Shown piece by piece: positions 46,675 through 55,289 of a DNA stretch of 64,000 nt. Each line of letters begins with the position of its first letter. Positions within the stretch are counted from its first letter, which is position 1. The translations under genes were made by a program, and so were the position numbers. The notes beneath the pieces are model-generated. The model was not told the DNA's origin, did not search any database, and saw only the letters and a program-made list of their open reading frames with translations. The stretch comes from Fidelibacterota bacterium (GTDB taxonomy: Bacteria; Fidelibacterota; UBA8477; JABMPR01): assembly GCA_016844945.1 (NCBI GenBank), contig JAERTJ010000073.1, positions 1-64,000 of the forward strand, written 5' to 3'.

Positions 46675-46823
46675 GCATGATGCAATTTGAATGTTTGTTA
46701 AGACTCGGGTGAATTCAGTGATGGGGTCGTCTTCTGGACATTGAGCCTGCCTGTGGGTCATGGCTTAGATAGGTTTTAAAAGTCGACACCTGTTTGGCTG
46801 CGCTAAAAACAGGTGTGGGTTAA

Positions 46824-46967
46824 CCCGTCTTTGTGAGAAACGCAGTGACGAAGCAATCCCCTATTCGAAGATCAACTAAAGAGATCGCCACGTCCTGGCA
46901 GACTCCAGCCTATGCCTTCTGAAAAAATTATGCTACGGCGGACAGGCTCAGGAAGACAGGGGCTGGG
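46824..46967. repeat. degenerate REP-like repeat block
   Basis: The block starts CCCGTCTTTGTGAGAAACGC, continues through a segment ending AAGCAATCCCC, and includes GAGATCGCCACGTCCTGGCA and TATGCTACGGCGGACAGGC. These are the kind of intergenic palindromic-repeat pieces seen dispersed in many bacterial genomes. The first part is related to 20901-20936 in this window. No gene is seen between 46640 and 46967. Confidence 0.5.
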
Positions 46968-49900
46968 TTATTCTGAGAGAATTAACTCCACTAATTGAAC
47001 CACATCCAACACGTCTAGGTGTTCGTCATTAAGAAGATCAGCACTTTCAAACTGTATAGTACTTGGTGTCTCAATAAACAACGCAAATTCAATGAGCAAG
47101 GTGATGTCGAGGATGTTTATCTGATAATCACCTGTCACATCACCCAGGGGTGGGACACCATGGATTACCTCAAGATTTACATTAATAGGAATTTCCGGAA
47201 TATTACTCGAATTGGAGCTTAGCATAAGTGGTAGAGAGAAGGTACCCTGGTTAAACCCCCGCGTATCAACATCTACCCTGAACACACCTGATTCGGCTGG
47301 CTCCACACTTCCAGACCAGGCATTAACTTTGAGCCAGCTCAACTGTCTGTGGATCAAAATTGCCGATCCTGCAGAAATATCATTATCCGTATTATAGTAG
47401 ACTTGTAACCCCTTAGTCTTGGTTTCGTTCTGAATACCAACGGTAGAACTTCGCCGGGTACCTGCCATCTCCAGGTATTGGAAAAGAATGTCACCGTTTG
47501 CTATAAGCACCACCTCAAAGGTATGGCGATCATTGGTGTTAAATTTAGGAAAATCATCCCAACACACGACAGCAGTATCTACACCATTTGTCCAAAAATA
47601 CGGCACACCTTGAAGACCAGCATTATTATTCAGGTCATCCCACCAGGGAGCAATCAGAGCTGCTGGGGCAGCTCCATTGGGCAGAGTTAAGTTTGCCCAG
47701 GGGTATTCATCACTAACAAAGGACATGGTGCCATTACTACTAAAGAAAAAACTGGTATAGATCTCTGAAAAGAATGGAAATTCAAACCCAATTTCAAATG
47801 GACCAATGGAGGAATCATCGGGATCACCCGTGAAGGGTCTTTCATTCTCTGGCTGTGATATATCTACCCAGGCAAACGTCGGTCCGCCAACATCATCCTG
47901 GTCTAACCATTCATAATCAAACAAATCTCTGACCTGGGTTTGATAGGCTGAACCATCTGGCTCCGCCCCACCCTTTACGAATTCATAATCAGCTAATGGG
48001 TTAGATGCTGGTAGATGTTCAGGCTCATTTATCGGGGCAAGACTATAGACCAGGGGGGATCCACCATTGTTAGTAATTGTAATAGAATCAGAAGTTGAAG
48101 ACCAGGGATTCAAAACAAAATTGATGTTGGTCTGACTTAAACCCATCTCAGAAGCAGGATAACGCTGAGCTCTCTGTGTCGTATAAAGGAGGGCTTGTTG
48201 AGAACGTAATTCGCCAATACTGCGGTCTGCTATATTGTTGTAGCCCACCTGAAGACCCGTACGATAATCCGGCGATTCAATTCCAGTGGTGGAAAAATTG
48301 GTCCAGGTATCATAATTATAATAATCTTTAAATTGCATCTTGATCATGTTATCGCCCGTGCTAGTGGGATGGCTGTCAGTGTTGTAAATGATGACCTGAA
48401 AATTCAAGGTCGAGAAGACATCCAGATTGCGCATCCTGCTCCACTCTATAATAAACCGATCATCAAAACTTTTATAACTCACACCTCCAGGATCGGTTAA
48501 CAAATCATCCCAAAAAGGGGCTATCATGGCATTCGGTCCGGAAGCTGCTGGAATCACACGGTTATAGAAACTGACTTCTGGTGTATATCCAAGAGCCAAC
48601 CAACCATTTGAGCAGACTGTCATTGCATCATAATCCTGACCATAATATGTCACGGTAAATGGTAGATCCATTTGAACAATTGCATCGTCTTCTTCATATA
48701 GATCTGAAATGGCTAATCTGCTGCCCTCGCCTCCCAACTCTGGGTCAATTTCCAACCAGTCATATTCCGGCGCTAATGAATAGGAAACATCCATGTCATC
48801 ATACACTCGGTATCCATAACCATCAGGACTTGAGGGTGTAAAACGATTGATTTGCTCAATGGTTAATTCTGCGCTTAGCGTATCAAATCTCATCCCATTT
48901 TCGCTGATGAATTCCAAGTCCAACACTTCTCCTGGAAATATTTGATCCGAAAGAACCAGCAACACGTCTGACTGAGTTGAGACAGTTTCATCCACTTCAA
49001 TAGCTGGACAGGTTATCCCTTGACCACCTGTCGAAATAAGGGGGTGTTCAACAGGATTTAATATTGTTTCAGGGCAGGCCAGACCACCCTTGTTACGAAC
49101 ATTCAAGCGAATACGAATTGAATCTCCAGCCACTAAAGCACCTGAGACCATATCAATGTCAGCTATCTGCAATGCAGGAGCCTGTATTGGAAAGCTCCTT
49201 TCCCAGTTATAGCGTATAATTCCTACTTCCGCCTTGATTTTCAATTCTATAACCTCGCCATGTCGGGCATTGGCGTGAACATCAAAGTCGAAAATATCTT
49301 CCAGATCCATGCTTGCATCTGAATGGAAGTTTTCAATTACATAAATAGAGTCAGTGATCATACAGCCTTCACTTGTACTGGAGAGGGTCAGCAAAAGGGA
49401 CTCGATGGTCTCTCCCTGATTGTTAAGGGTAAGATCAAGCCCGTGATTCCCACCAGCTTCAAGTATTCCCGAAGGGCTAATACCCCAGCCAGAATAATCA
49501 AGCGGATTCACATCATCCGTAATGGGAATGGACATTAGATATGGATCTAAGTTTTTGCCAGTGATGGTGAGATTCAAAGTCGTGTCCGCTCCAGAGTATA
49601 TGGGTAGTGTTACTCGACCGGAAGCATCCGTTTTTGAACCCTGGGCATTATCATCATTCAGGAGATAGACAAAAGCATTAGCAATTCCAGCACCCATTTC
49701 ATCCTGAACGGTCAGTGAGATGTGATCATCACTCCTGTTGAGCAACGTTGGATGGTCTACTGTTAGTTGCTGTGGTGTGTCTGTCCAGATTGCCATCCCG
49801 GGGTCACCCAGAATAACATAGACATGATGATAGAATTCTGCGGATTGTCCAAAGGGCAGATATTCACTCTGGTAGTAATTCCGCCACAGATTCAATTTTC

Positions 49901-51452
49901 CATGCCATAGCGCCGGTCCCAACTCATTCATCCCCAGATCAAAGATGCCTGAGTACAGCCCCACGTTGATCACATTATTAAACTGGGTATGGGTATGAAC
50001 CTCACTGGGACCAATAAAGGCAACTGCACCCTTTGGAACACTTGATGTGCCTGCTCGAATCCATTTCTCACCAAAAACCGGGTCAACTGGCGCTGCAAAA
50101 TTTCCACCGCCACAGACAATGCTGGTGACGATTGGCAGCTTAAAACCATTATGAAGATTGTTGATATCAGAATTATAAAAATAGGGTCCAATCCAGTGAT
50201 CCCAGGCACCCAACCCACGATAATTTACAAAGCCCACACCATTGGTAATGGGTGTACTGATATTCGTGAGACTGCTTTGCATGGGATAATAGGCTGTATC
50301 AACCTGCGTGAAGCCATTTTCGATAAGTTTTCGACCAACCCAGTTGTTGATATGCTGGGTAGATATGGCAGCAGTGACCGTACAAACCAGAAGCCCTCGT
50401 TTAAACCATTCTGGATCCTCCAGATAGGGATCGCGTTCATACTTGAGAATCTTATTTCTTAGGGTAATCAGCTCACCGATTGTGTCCACAGATAGTCGCC
50501 CCACCCAGGCTTCCGGAAAACTGTCATCTCCATCCAATAATACATAGGGGTGATCGGTTACCAGAGCTTCATTATCTGGATTGTAAACATAAAAGCCACC
50601 TATCCCCCGGTCTTCATCGCCAATGAGCAGCACGTATTGAGGTGGATCTTCCCAGGTATCGTACGCAGTCTGAATAAATGATTTAATGGTTGTGGGAGAA
50701 TTCCCGGAAACATTGGTGTTCACTACTGTAACCGGGTGCCCCTTGCGTTCTTTCCATTCGACAAGTGGCTCTAGATACGGTTCATATAGAGGAGGTGTAA
50801 TGATCAGATAATGTCCAAGCTGATCGTAAATATCCGCTTCGTCAATGATGGATAAAGGATTGCCCCCTTCATCAATGGTGGATAGGTTGCTTGTAGTAAT
50901 TCCTGATATTTGAACTTCCAGATGTTCCGCAACACTGGTTGTTCTATTATTCCTGTCAAGCATGACCGGGGTGATGGTTAATGGCAAAAAGGTTTGTCCG
51001 CGCATTGTTACGAGCTGACCCAGTTTGACCATTGGCTTCTCTACAAAGTGTGTTGCATCCCAATCAAAATTATGAATAATCGTAGATGGGTCTGATTCCT
51101 GCCTTCCAGGTGGTGTCAATTTCAGGTAGCCCGCGGGAAGGTGCTTTGTGCTCGTACTCAACAATGTTACCTGGGGATTCTCCACAGAACGCACTGGGAT
51201 TAATTGAGTGATTGTGGGTAATGCTGGATCGCCAGGTTTCCCGGTAAGACCATATCCCCCCTGGTAAAAAGATTCAGGTTTTGAAAGTAGCTCCGTCCAC
51301 GCCGATGTTTGAACCGTTGTAAAATCGAGGTTGACTATCACTCCATTTGCTACGTTTATGAGTTCCATACCGGGACGCATATTCTCCAGCGCCAGACCAC
51401 TGACGGTCCATAAAAAGGTCACAACCAGAAATATTTTTTGTGCTTTATGCAT
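46968..51452 (-). CDS. exported gingipain-like C25 peptidase with dockerin-like C-terminus
   Basis: The product of about 1494 residues starts at ATG 51452 (MHKAQKIFLVVTFLWTVSGL); an in-frame TTG lies 9 bases upstream. A propeptide-like region (to about 210) precedes the C25 domain (about 215-560): YVLLIGDEDRG, WVGRLSVDTIGELITLRNKI, FVNYRGLGAWDHW and TSIVCGGGNF (catalytic Cys about 450). The usual GHG of the His motif is GLG here; the nearest His is five residues on, in WDHW. Ig-like and two jelly-roll-like repeats follow (SDDAIVQMDLPFTVTYYGQD). The last 60 residues are dockerin-like (GDVTGDYQINILDITLLIEF, then LLNDEHLDVLDVVQLVELIL). There is no NPFNP-type sorting domain. Confidence 0.88.
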   Translation of the reverse strand: MHKAQKIFLVVTFLWTVSGLALENMRPGMELINVANGVIVNLDFTTVQTSAWTELLSKPESFYQGGYGLTGKPGDPALPTITQLIPVRSVENPQVTLLSTSTKHLPAGYLKLTPPGRQESDPSTIIHNFDWDATHFVEKPMVKLGQLVTMRGQTFLPLTITPVMLDRNNRTTSVAEHLEVQISGITTSNLSTIDEGGNPLSIIDEADIYDQLGHYLIITPPLYEPYLEPLVEWKERKGHPVTVVNTNVSGNSPTTIKSFIQTAYDTWEDPPQYVLLIGDEDRGIGGFYVYNPDNEALVTDHPYVLLDGDDSFPEAWVGRLSVDTIGELITLRNKILKYERDPYLEDPEWFKRGLLVCTVTAAISTQHINNWVGRKLIENGFTQVDTAYYPMQSSLTNISTPITNGVGFVNYRGLGAWDHWIGPYFYNSDINNLHNGFKLPIVTSIVCGGGNFAAPVDPVFGEKWIRAGTSSVPKGAVAFIGPSEVHTHTQFNNVINVGLYSGIFDLGMNELGPALWHGKLNLWRNYYQSEYLPFGQSAEFYHHVYVILGDPGMAIWTDTPQQLTVDHPTLLNRSDDHISLTVQDEMGAGIANAFVYLLNDDNAQGSKTDASGRVTLPIYSGADTTLNLTITGKNLDPYLMSIPITDDVNPLDYSGWGISPSGILEAGGNHGLDLTLNNQGETIESLLLTLSSTSEGCMITDSIYVIENFHSDASMDLEDIFDFDVHANARHGEVIELKIKAEVGIIRYNWERSFPIQAPALQIADIDMVSGALVAGDSIRIRLNVRNKGGLACPETILNPVEHPLISTGGQGITCPAIEVDETVSTQSDVLLVLSDQIFPGEVLDLEFISENGMRFDTLSAELTIEQINRFTPSSPDGYGYRVYDDMDVSYSLAPEYDWLEIDPELGGEGSRLAISDLYEEDDAIVQMDLPFTVTYYGQDYDAMTVCSNGWLALGYTPEVSFYNRVIPAASGPNAMIAPFWDDLLTDPGGVSYKSFDDRFIIEWSRMRNLDVFSTLNFQVIIYNTDSHPTSTGDNMIKMQFKDYYNYDTWTNFSTTGIESPDYRTGLQVGYNNIADRSIGELRSQQALLYTTQRAQRYPASEMGLSQTNINFVLNPWSSTSDSITITNNGGSPLVYSLAPINEPEHLPASNPLADYEFVKGGAEPDGSAYQTQVRDLFDYEWLDQDDVGGPTFAWVDISQPENERPFTGDPDDSSIGPFEIGFEFPFFSEIYTSFFFSSNGTMSFVSDEYPWANLTLPNGAAPAALIAPWWDDLNNNAGLQGVPYFWTNGVDTAVVCWDDFPKFNTNDRHTFEVVLIANGDILFQYLEMAGTRRSSTVGIQNETKTKGLQVYYNTDNDISAGSAILIHRQLSWLKVNAWSGSVEPAESGVFRVDVDTRGFNQGTFSLPLMLSSNSSNIPEIPINVNLEVIHGVPPLGDVTGDYQINILDITLLIEFALFIETPSTIQFESADLLNDEHLDVLDVVQLVELILSE

Positions 51453-51687
51453 GAATTCCAAGGAGTGTTTATTGATCGCTAATTAACAGTTCATAATCAT
51501 GACATTTTTTATATAGAATGAATAGTATCTGTAGGGATGTTTGTATACAAGGAGAAATAAAGTAGAGTTGGATTTGTGATAAAGCGTGTTGGGAGAAAGG
51601 TACAGGGGTATAAGGTGGAAGGGGGGCATTTCGTTTAAGCGTTTTGGACAAGGGAGGGATACTTGTTGTCCCTTTGATATGACGCTG

Positions 51688-52392
51688 TTAATCTTTAACG
51701 CAGCGAATGGAATAGCCTGTGCTTTTAAGGTAGTAGTCTCTTTCTATGGCGGACGAGCTATAGTCAAGTTTACGATAGTAGGCGTAACCACTATTGTATT
51801 GGGTGTCTGTCCAGAAGTAGCAGCTCTCCCCTAGACTAAAATACCCATGATAACTGTAACGAAAGCCACCAGGCAAGGCACTCATTCCACTCTTATTATT
51901 GCCCTCACCATTCAGATACCAGCCCCAGGTGGATTTCAGGGCATCACCCAGTTGCAGCTCACTGCCCCGCCACTCTGTACTGTTCAGTTCAGAAGTATTG
52001 AGCCCCATATACGCTTCCAATTTTTTCCATTCACCATCTGTGGGAATATGCCACCCTTCAGGCGCTAAACCCCTGGTGTCATTGACTGCATTCCAATTGT
52101 ACAGATACCCATAGGTAGTAGCATGGGACTCGTTATCACCATAAGTGGTATAAGCTCCACTGGCGAATGAATGCCACTCCGAATCGGCAATGTTTGTGGA
52201 AATTGAATCTCCGTTGCGATAGTGGGTGACTCTCAGATTATCTGCCATCCAGGTCTGTCCATCTATGATGACTGATTCATATGTGTTCCCATCAATATCA
52301 GATAGTGACGGACCCTTGCTATACTCGAATTGCCCGGGTTGTTCACACCCCATTAAGACAAGGGATATGATTATGATAAATCTGTGGATCAT
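51688..52392 (-). CDS. FISUMP-domain lipoprotein
   Basis: The 234-residue product has a lipobox (IIIISLVLMGCEQPG). The mature part is the Fibrobacter succinogenes major paralogous domain: DIDGNTYESVIIDGQTWMAD, NLRVTHYRNGDSI, LYNWNAVNDTRGLAPEGWHI, PTDGEWKKLEAYMG and ending STGYSIRCVKD. The fold is related to formylglycine-generating/lectin-like domains, but the role is unknown. It is surface- or periplasm-located. It stands alone, 226 bases from the C25 gene and 113 from the next. Confidence 0.88.
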   Translation of the reverse strand: MIHRFIIIISLVLMGCEQPGQFEYSKGPSLSDIDGNTYESVIIDGQTWMADNLRVTHYRNGDSISTNIADSEWHSFASGAYTTYGDNESHATTYGYLYNWNAVNDTRGLAPEGWHIPTDGEWKKLEAYMGLNTSELNSTEWRGSELQLGDALKSTWGWYLNGEGNNKSGMSALPGGFRYSYHGYFSLGESCYFWTDTQYNSGYAYYRKLDYSSSAIERDYYLKSTGYSIRCVKD

Positions 52393-52505
52393 TTTGAAGA
52401 CTCCAGACTCCCCGGGTTGCTTGTAAAATAGATTGTCGTTCCGGGAAGTCCTATCACCTACCTTGTTAAATTGACCCTTGATGTGTTAGATGAAAAAAAT
52501 GCGTT

Positions 52506-53861
52506 TTATCTCAGAAGGATCATTTTGATGGTCTGTTTATGAGATCCTGCCTGTAATCGACAAAAATAGACACCTGTGGGTAGTTCTTGTCCCCATTGAT
52601 CTATCCCATTCCACTCAAATGCATATCTCCCGGCTGGATGCACACCATTTTGAAGTGTTTTAACTTTTTGCCCCTTAACATCGAAAACATCCAGGCGAAT
52701 CCGTGCTTGTTCATTGAGTGTGAAGCGAATCGATGTACTTGGGTTAAAGGGGTTGGGGAAATTGTGCTCGAGGTGGAATTTTTCCGGTAACAGGTTTACC
52801 CAGGTGGAAGATGTTGGATAAGTCCATTGATAACGCCAATCGTTTATCCATTCCAGCTCATCTTCACCCCAATTCTGAAACACTGCCGTCAGCTGGTTAC
52901 CATCGACATCATATGTTTTGAGTTTACGCTTACTGTCATACCAGACTGCTGCATCATAATCCCAATCCTGATGTCTTAAGAGCACCTCAAAACCATTATC
53001 ATCCCAGGTATGCAATCGTTTTTCAACATTGTACCAGTCATGCCCAAGCCATACCTGATCAATCTCGGAAATCAACTCATTGGATTCTGCATAGCTATAA
53101 GTTGTGCGCTGAAGGCTCAGCCACTGGGAGCCATCCCAGACCTGAATCAGCCATTCAGTCCGATCATCATTTGAATTGAGCTCAAAACTATGGAGTGAAT
53201 CTGGCATCCAGATGTCGTCATCATAGTTCCAGAGCTGGACCTGGCTAGAGACCAGGGCGTTATTCAACCCATAGTCATAAACCATGCGAAAATCATTCAA
53301 CCAATAATCAACCACCCAAGTTCTGTGAACTTCCACAGACAACCTATCTTCAGCATCATAAACATAGAATAGTTGTTCCCTGTCTTCCCAAGTGCTGTTA
53401 TTCAAAACCTGAAGTGTTCTATCTATCAATCTAGAACTACTATCATAGCTAAAGAGGTGCCGCCACTCATTAAACCACTCTGAAACCAGTCCGGTTTGAT
53501 ACACCTGTTGTTCTAATAATCCTTGATCATCATAGCTCCACAACAAACGCCAATCATTAAACTGAATACCCGAACTGATATAATACCGTGCTGATTCAAC
53601 TTGTTGACCCTCCACATTATATTGATACACCTCTTCATATTGATGCAACCAGCTTGATTCGGTCCAGCGGAAAATGTTCAGGGATTCGGCCGCCAGGGTT
53701 GTCATCTCACGTGTCAATTGATGCTCCCCAGGATGTTTTATGGTAAGAGGAAGCAGGTTCATCTGGGGTACGTTATCATGGGTTCGCTCAGTGGATTGCC
53801 CAACAACTGACAGGCTGAGTATCAGAGTTAAAACTGCCGTTTTTAAAGTTCGTAATGCCAT
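52506..53861 (-). CDS. exported repeat protein with C-terminal sorting domain
   Basis: The 451-residue product has a signal peptide (AVLTLILSLSVVGQSTE). Residues 65-340 consist of about ten imperfect Tyr/Trp-rich repeats of 25-30 residues (WLHQYEEVYQYNVEGQQVES, LLWSYDDQGLLEQQVYQTGL), reminiscent of YD-type beta-hairpin repeats. The last 80 residues are the sorting domain (FHLEHNFPNPFNPSTSIRFT then GVYFCRLQAGSHKQTIKMIL). Secretion to the cell surface is likely. The function of the repeats is unknown. Confidence 0.85.
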   Translation of the reverse strand: MALRTLKTAVLTLILSLSVVGQSTERTHDNVPQMNLLPLTIKHPGEHQLTREMTTLAAESLNIFRWTESSWLHQYEEVYQYNVEGQQVESARYYISSGIQFNDWRLLWSYDDQGLLEQQVYQTGLVSEWFNEWRHLFSYDSSSRLIDRTLQVLNNSTWEDREQLFYVYDAEDRLSVEVHRTWVVDYWLNDFRMVYDYGLNNALVSSQVQLWNYDDDIWMPDSLHSFELNSNDDRTEWLIQVWDGSQWLSLQRTTYSYAESNELISEIDQVWLGHDWYNVEKRLHTWDDNGFEVLLRHQDWDYDAAVWYDSKRKLKTYDVDGNQLTAVFQNWGEDELEWINDWRYQWTYPTSSTWVNLLPEKFHLEHNFPNPFNPSTSIRFTLNEQARIRLDVFDVKGQKVKTLQNGVHPAGRYAFEWNGIDQWGQELPTGVYFCRLQAGSHKQTIKMILLR

Positions 53862-53986
53862 TTATCCCACGGTACCTCTATATAATTCAGTCATGAATTT
53901 AGTTTAATTCTTAGGGTTGACCATGCTTTCTGTAGGTGATGTTAGTTTTGTTGTACAAGAGAATGACTGGAGGTTCTGAAGGTAAA

Positions 53987-54556
53987 TCAAGCTGTTCTTG
54001 TAAGTAGCACATTGAACCAAACCTGTTCCCGGTCTGTTCTTTGATCTTTGGTGAACCAGGATTTATCAATGAATAATTTTTGTGTGAGTATCTCCTCAAA
54101 CGAAGTGAGAGTTTGATCATTAAAGAATCGACCGGATCGTTCACCTTCGAAGTCGCTATATTTAAAAGAACAGTAGAAGACCCCATCATTTCTTAGCATA
54201 CCGGCAAGCTTATCCAGGGCAGAGATAAGCTCTGGGGTAGATAAGTGTAACAGGGATGCGCTGGCCCAGATTCCGGCAAACCTCTCCTCTGTTTCAAAGT
54301 CTTGAATCCTGGTTTCAATGACATCACAGCGGGAGTATTCACGTGCATGTTTAGCGAGTTTATGACTGGGCTCCAGCCCTAGAGGTTCATAGCCTCTGGT
54401 TGTGAAATAGTGAAGGTCGCGTCCGGAACCACAACCCACATCCAGGATATTGCCCCCTTGAATCATCCGTTTTTCAAAGGCTTTATACAGGGGTGTCATA
54501 TCTATTGAGAGTGTATTCTCAATAAATGTTCTGGCATTTTGATCATAGTAGTTCAT
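53987..54556 (-). CDS. class I SAM-dependent methyltransferase
   Basis: The 189-residue protein has the SAM-binding motif I GNILDVGCGSGRDLHYF and acidic motif II PLGLEPS. The later IWASASLLHLSTPEL and GVFYCSFKYSDFEGER are typical of small UbiE/Tam-like methyltransferases. The substrate is unknown. It lies 25 bases after the small ORF at 54582 on the same strand. Confidence 0.88.
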   Translation of the reverse strand: MNYYDQNARTFIENTLSIDMTPLYKAFEKRMIQGGNILDVGCGSGRDLHYFTTRGYEPLGLEPSHKLAKHAREYSRCDVIETRIQDFETEERFAGIWASASLLHLSTPELISALDKLAGMLRNDGVFYCSFKYSDFEGERSGRFFNDQTLTSFEEILTQKLFIDKSWFTKDQRTDREQVWFNVLLTRTA

Positions 54557-54581
54557 GATAAAAGTCTGGATAATGGGTTCA

Positions 54582-54857
54582 TTAAAAGTTGATCAATTCT
54601 TCAATCTGTTTTGGTGTGTGGGTTCCAATTGATACCATCCCAGGCAAGAACCTTATCAAGGTAAAAATCAATTGAATTCCTGGAGTAATCCTCACCGAAT
54701 CGATTTCAGCGGGTACTGGTTCCAATTCTTTGATTAAATGGGGTGGTGGATATTCTTCCCCATTAAACGATAAGGGATCAGTGGGAATAACATCATTATA
54801 GCTCGGTATATTTCTTTGAATTTCCCCTGGACTTATGAATGGGATATTTTTCAGCAT
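54582..54857 (-). CDS. small ORF, possibly a remnant of an aldo/keto reductase C-terminus
   Basis: The 91-codon frame overlaps the end of the MazG-like gene by about 60 bases in another frame, so its first 20 codons are doubtful. The last 35 residues (TPGIQLIFTLIRFLPGMVSI followed by GTHTPKQIEELINF) resemble the end of aldo/keto reductases (a PG-V-S-x-I-x-G-x-R-x-P-x-Q-x-E pattern). No catalytic part is present. It is either a degraded gene tail or a chance frame. Confidence 0.35.
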   Translation of the reverse strand: MLKNIPFISPGEIQRNIPSYNDVIPTDPLSFNGEEYPPPHLIKELEPVPAEIDSVRITPGIQLIFTLIRFLPGMVSIGTHTPKQIEELINF

Positions 54858-55140
54858 TCAGTTTCATCTTTCTTCGTGTGGCTTCAATGGGGTCAATCCC
54901 TGTCATTTCACAAAAACGCAAGAGGTAAACCAAGATATCCCCCACCTCGTTTTCAACCTCTTCCCTTTTTGCTTCAACCTTTTCAGCAGCCTTTTCTGTG
55001 GGTGTCCATAACATAATCTCTTGAAGTTCTGAGGCTTCAATGCTAAGTGCAGCAGCCAGATCTTTAGGGTTGTGAAACTGTTCCCAGTCCCGATCCCGGG
55101 CGAATGTATTGATAGCTGCGGTGAGTTCTTTTAGATCCAT
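54796..55140 (-). CDS. MazG-like nucleotide pyrophosphohydrolase
   Basis: The 114-residue all-helical protein belongs to the MazG/dUTPase-beta group: WEQFHNPKDLAAALSIEASE, LQEIMLWTP, KREEVENEVGDILVYLLRFC. The EExxE and ExxD acidic helices bind the divalent metals that hydrolyse NTPs (house-cleaning role). The C-terminal HKSRGNSKKYTEL is typical of the RS21-C6/XTP3TPA-like form. It is single-domain and of normal size. Confidence 0.9.
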   Translation of the reverse strand: MDLKELTAAINTFARDRDWEQFHNPKDLAAALSIEASELQEIMLWTPTEKAAEKVEAKREEVENEVGDILVYLLRFCEMTGIDPIEATRRKMKLNAEKYPIHKSRGNSKKYTEL

Positions 55141-55233
55141 TTTTGAGTCGCTTTCCTTGTGAAATGTGCTTCAATATAAGTATTCACGGAAAAGAAATCT
55201 TATTCTTTCCATCGTGGAAATGGTGAATAAAAT

Positions 55234-55266
55234 AACAAAGGACCAATCTGCGACTGGCCCTTTGTT
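55234..55266 (-). terminator. intrinsic terminator of the 1271-residue exported protein gene
   Basis: On the minus strand AACAAAGGGCCA pairs with TGGTCCTTTGTT (12 bp including one G-U) around a 9-base loop. ATTTTATT follows. The stem starts 24 bases after the stop of the gene at 55290. Confidence 0.7.
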
Positions 55267-55289
55267 GAATAGCTTTAAATTGCCTCGTG

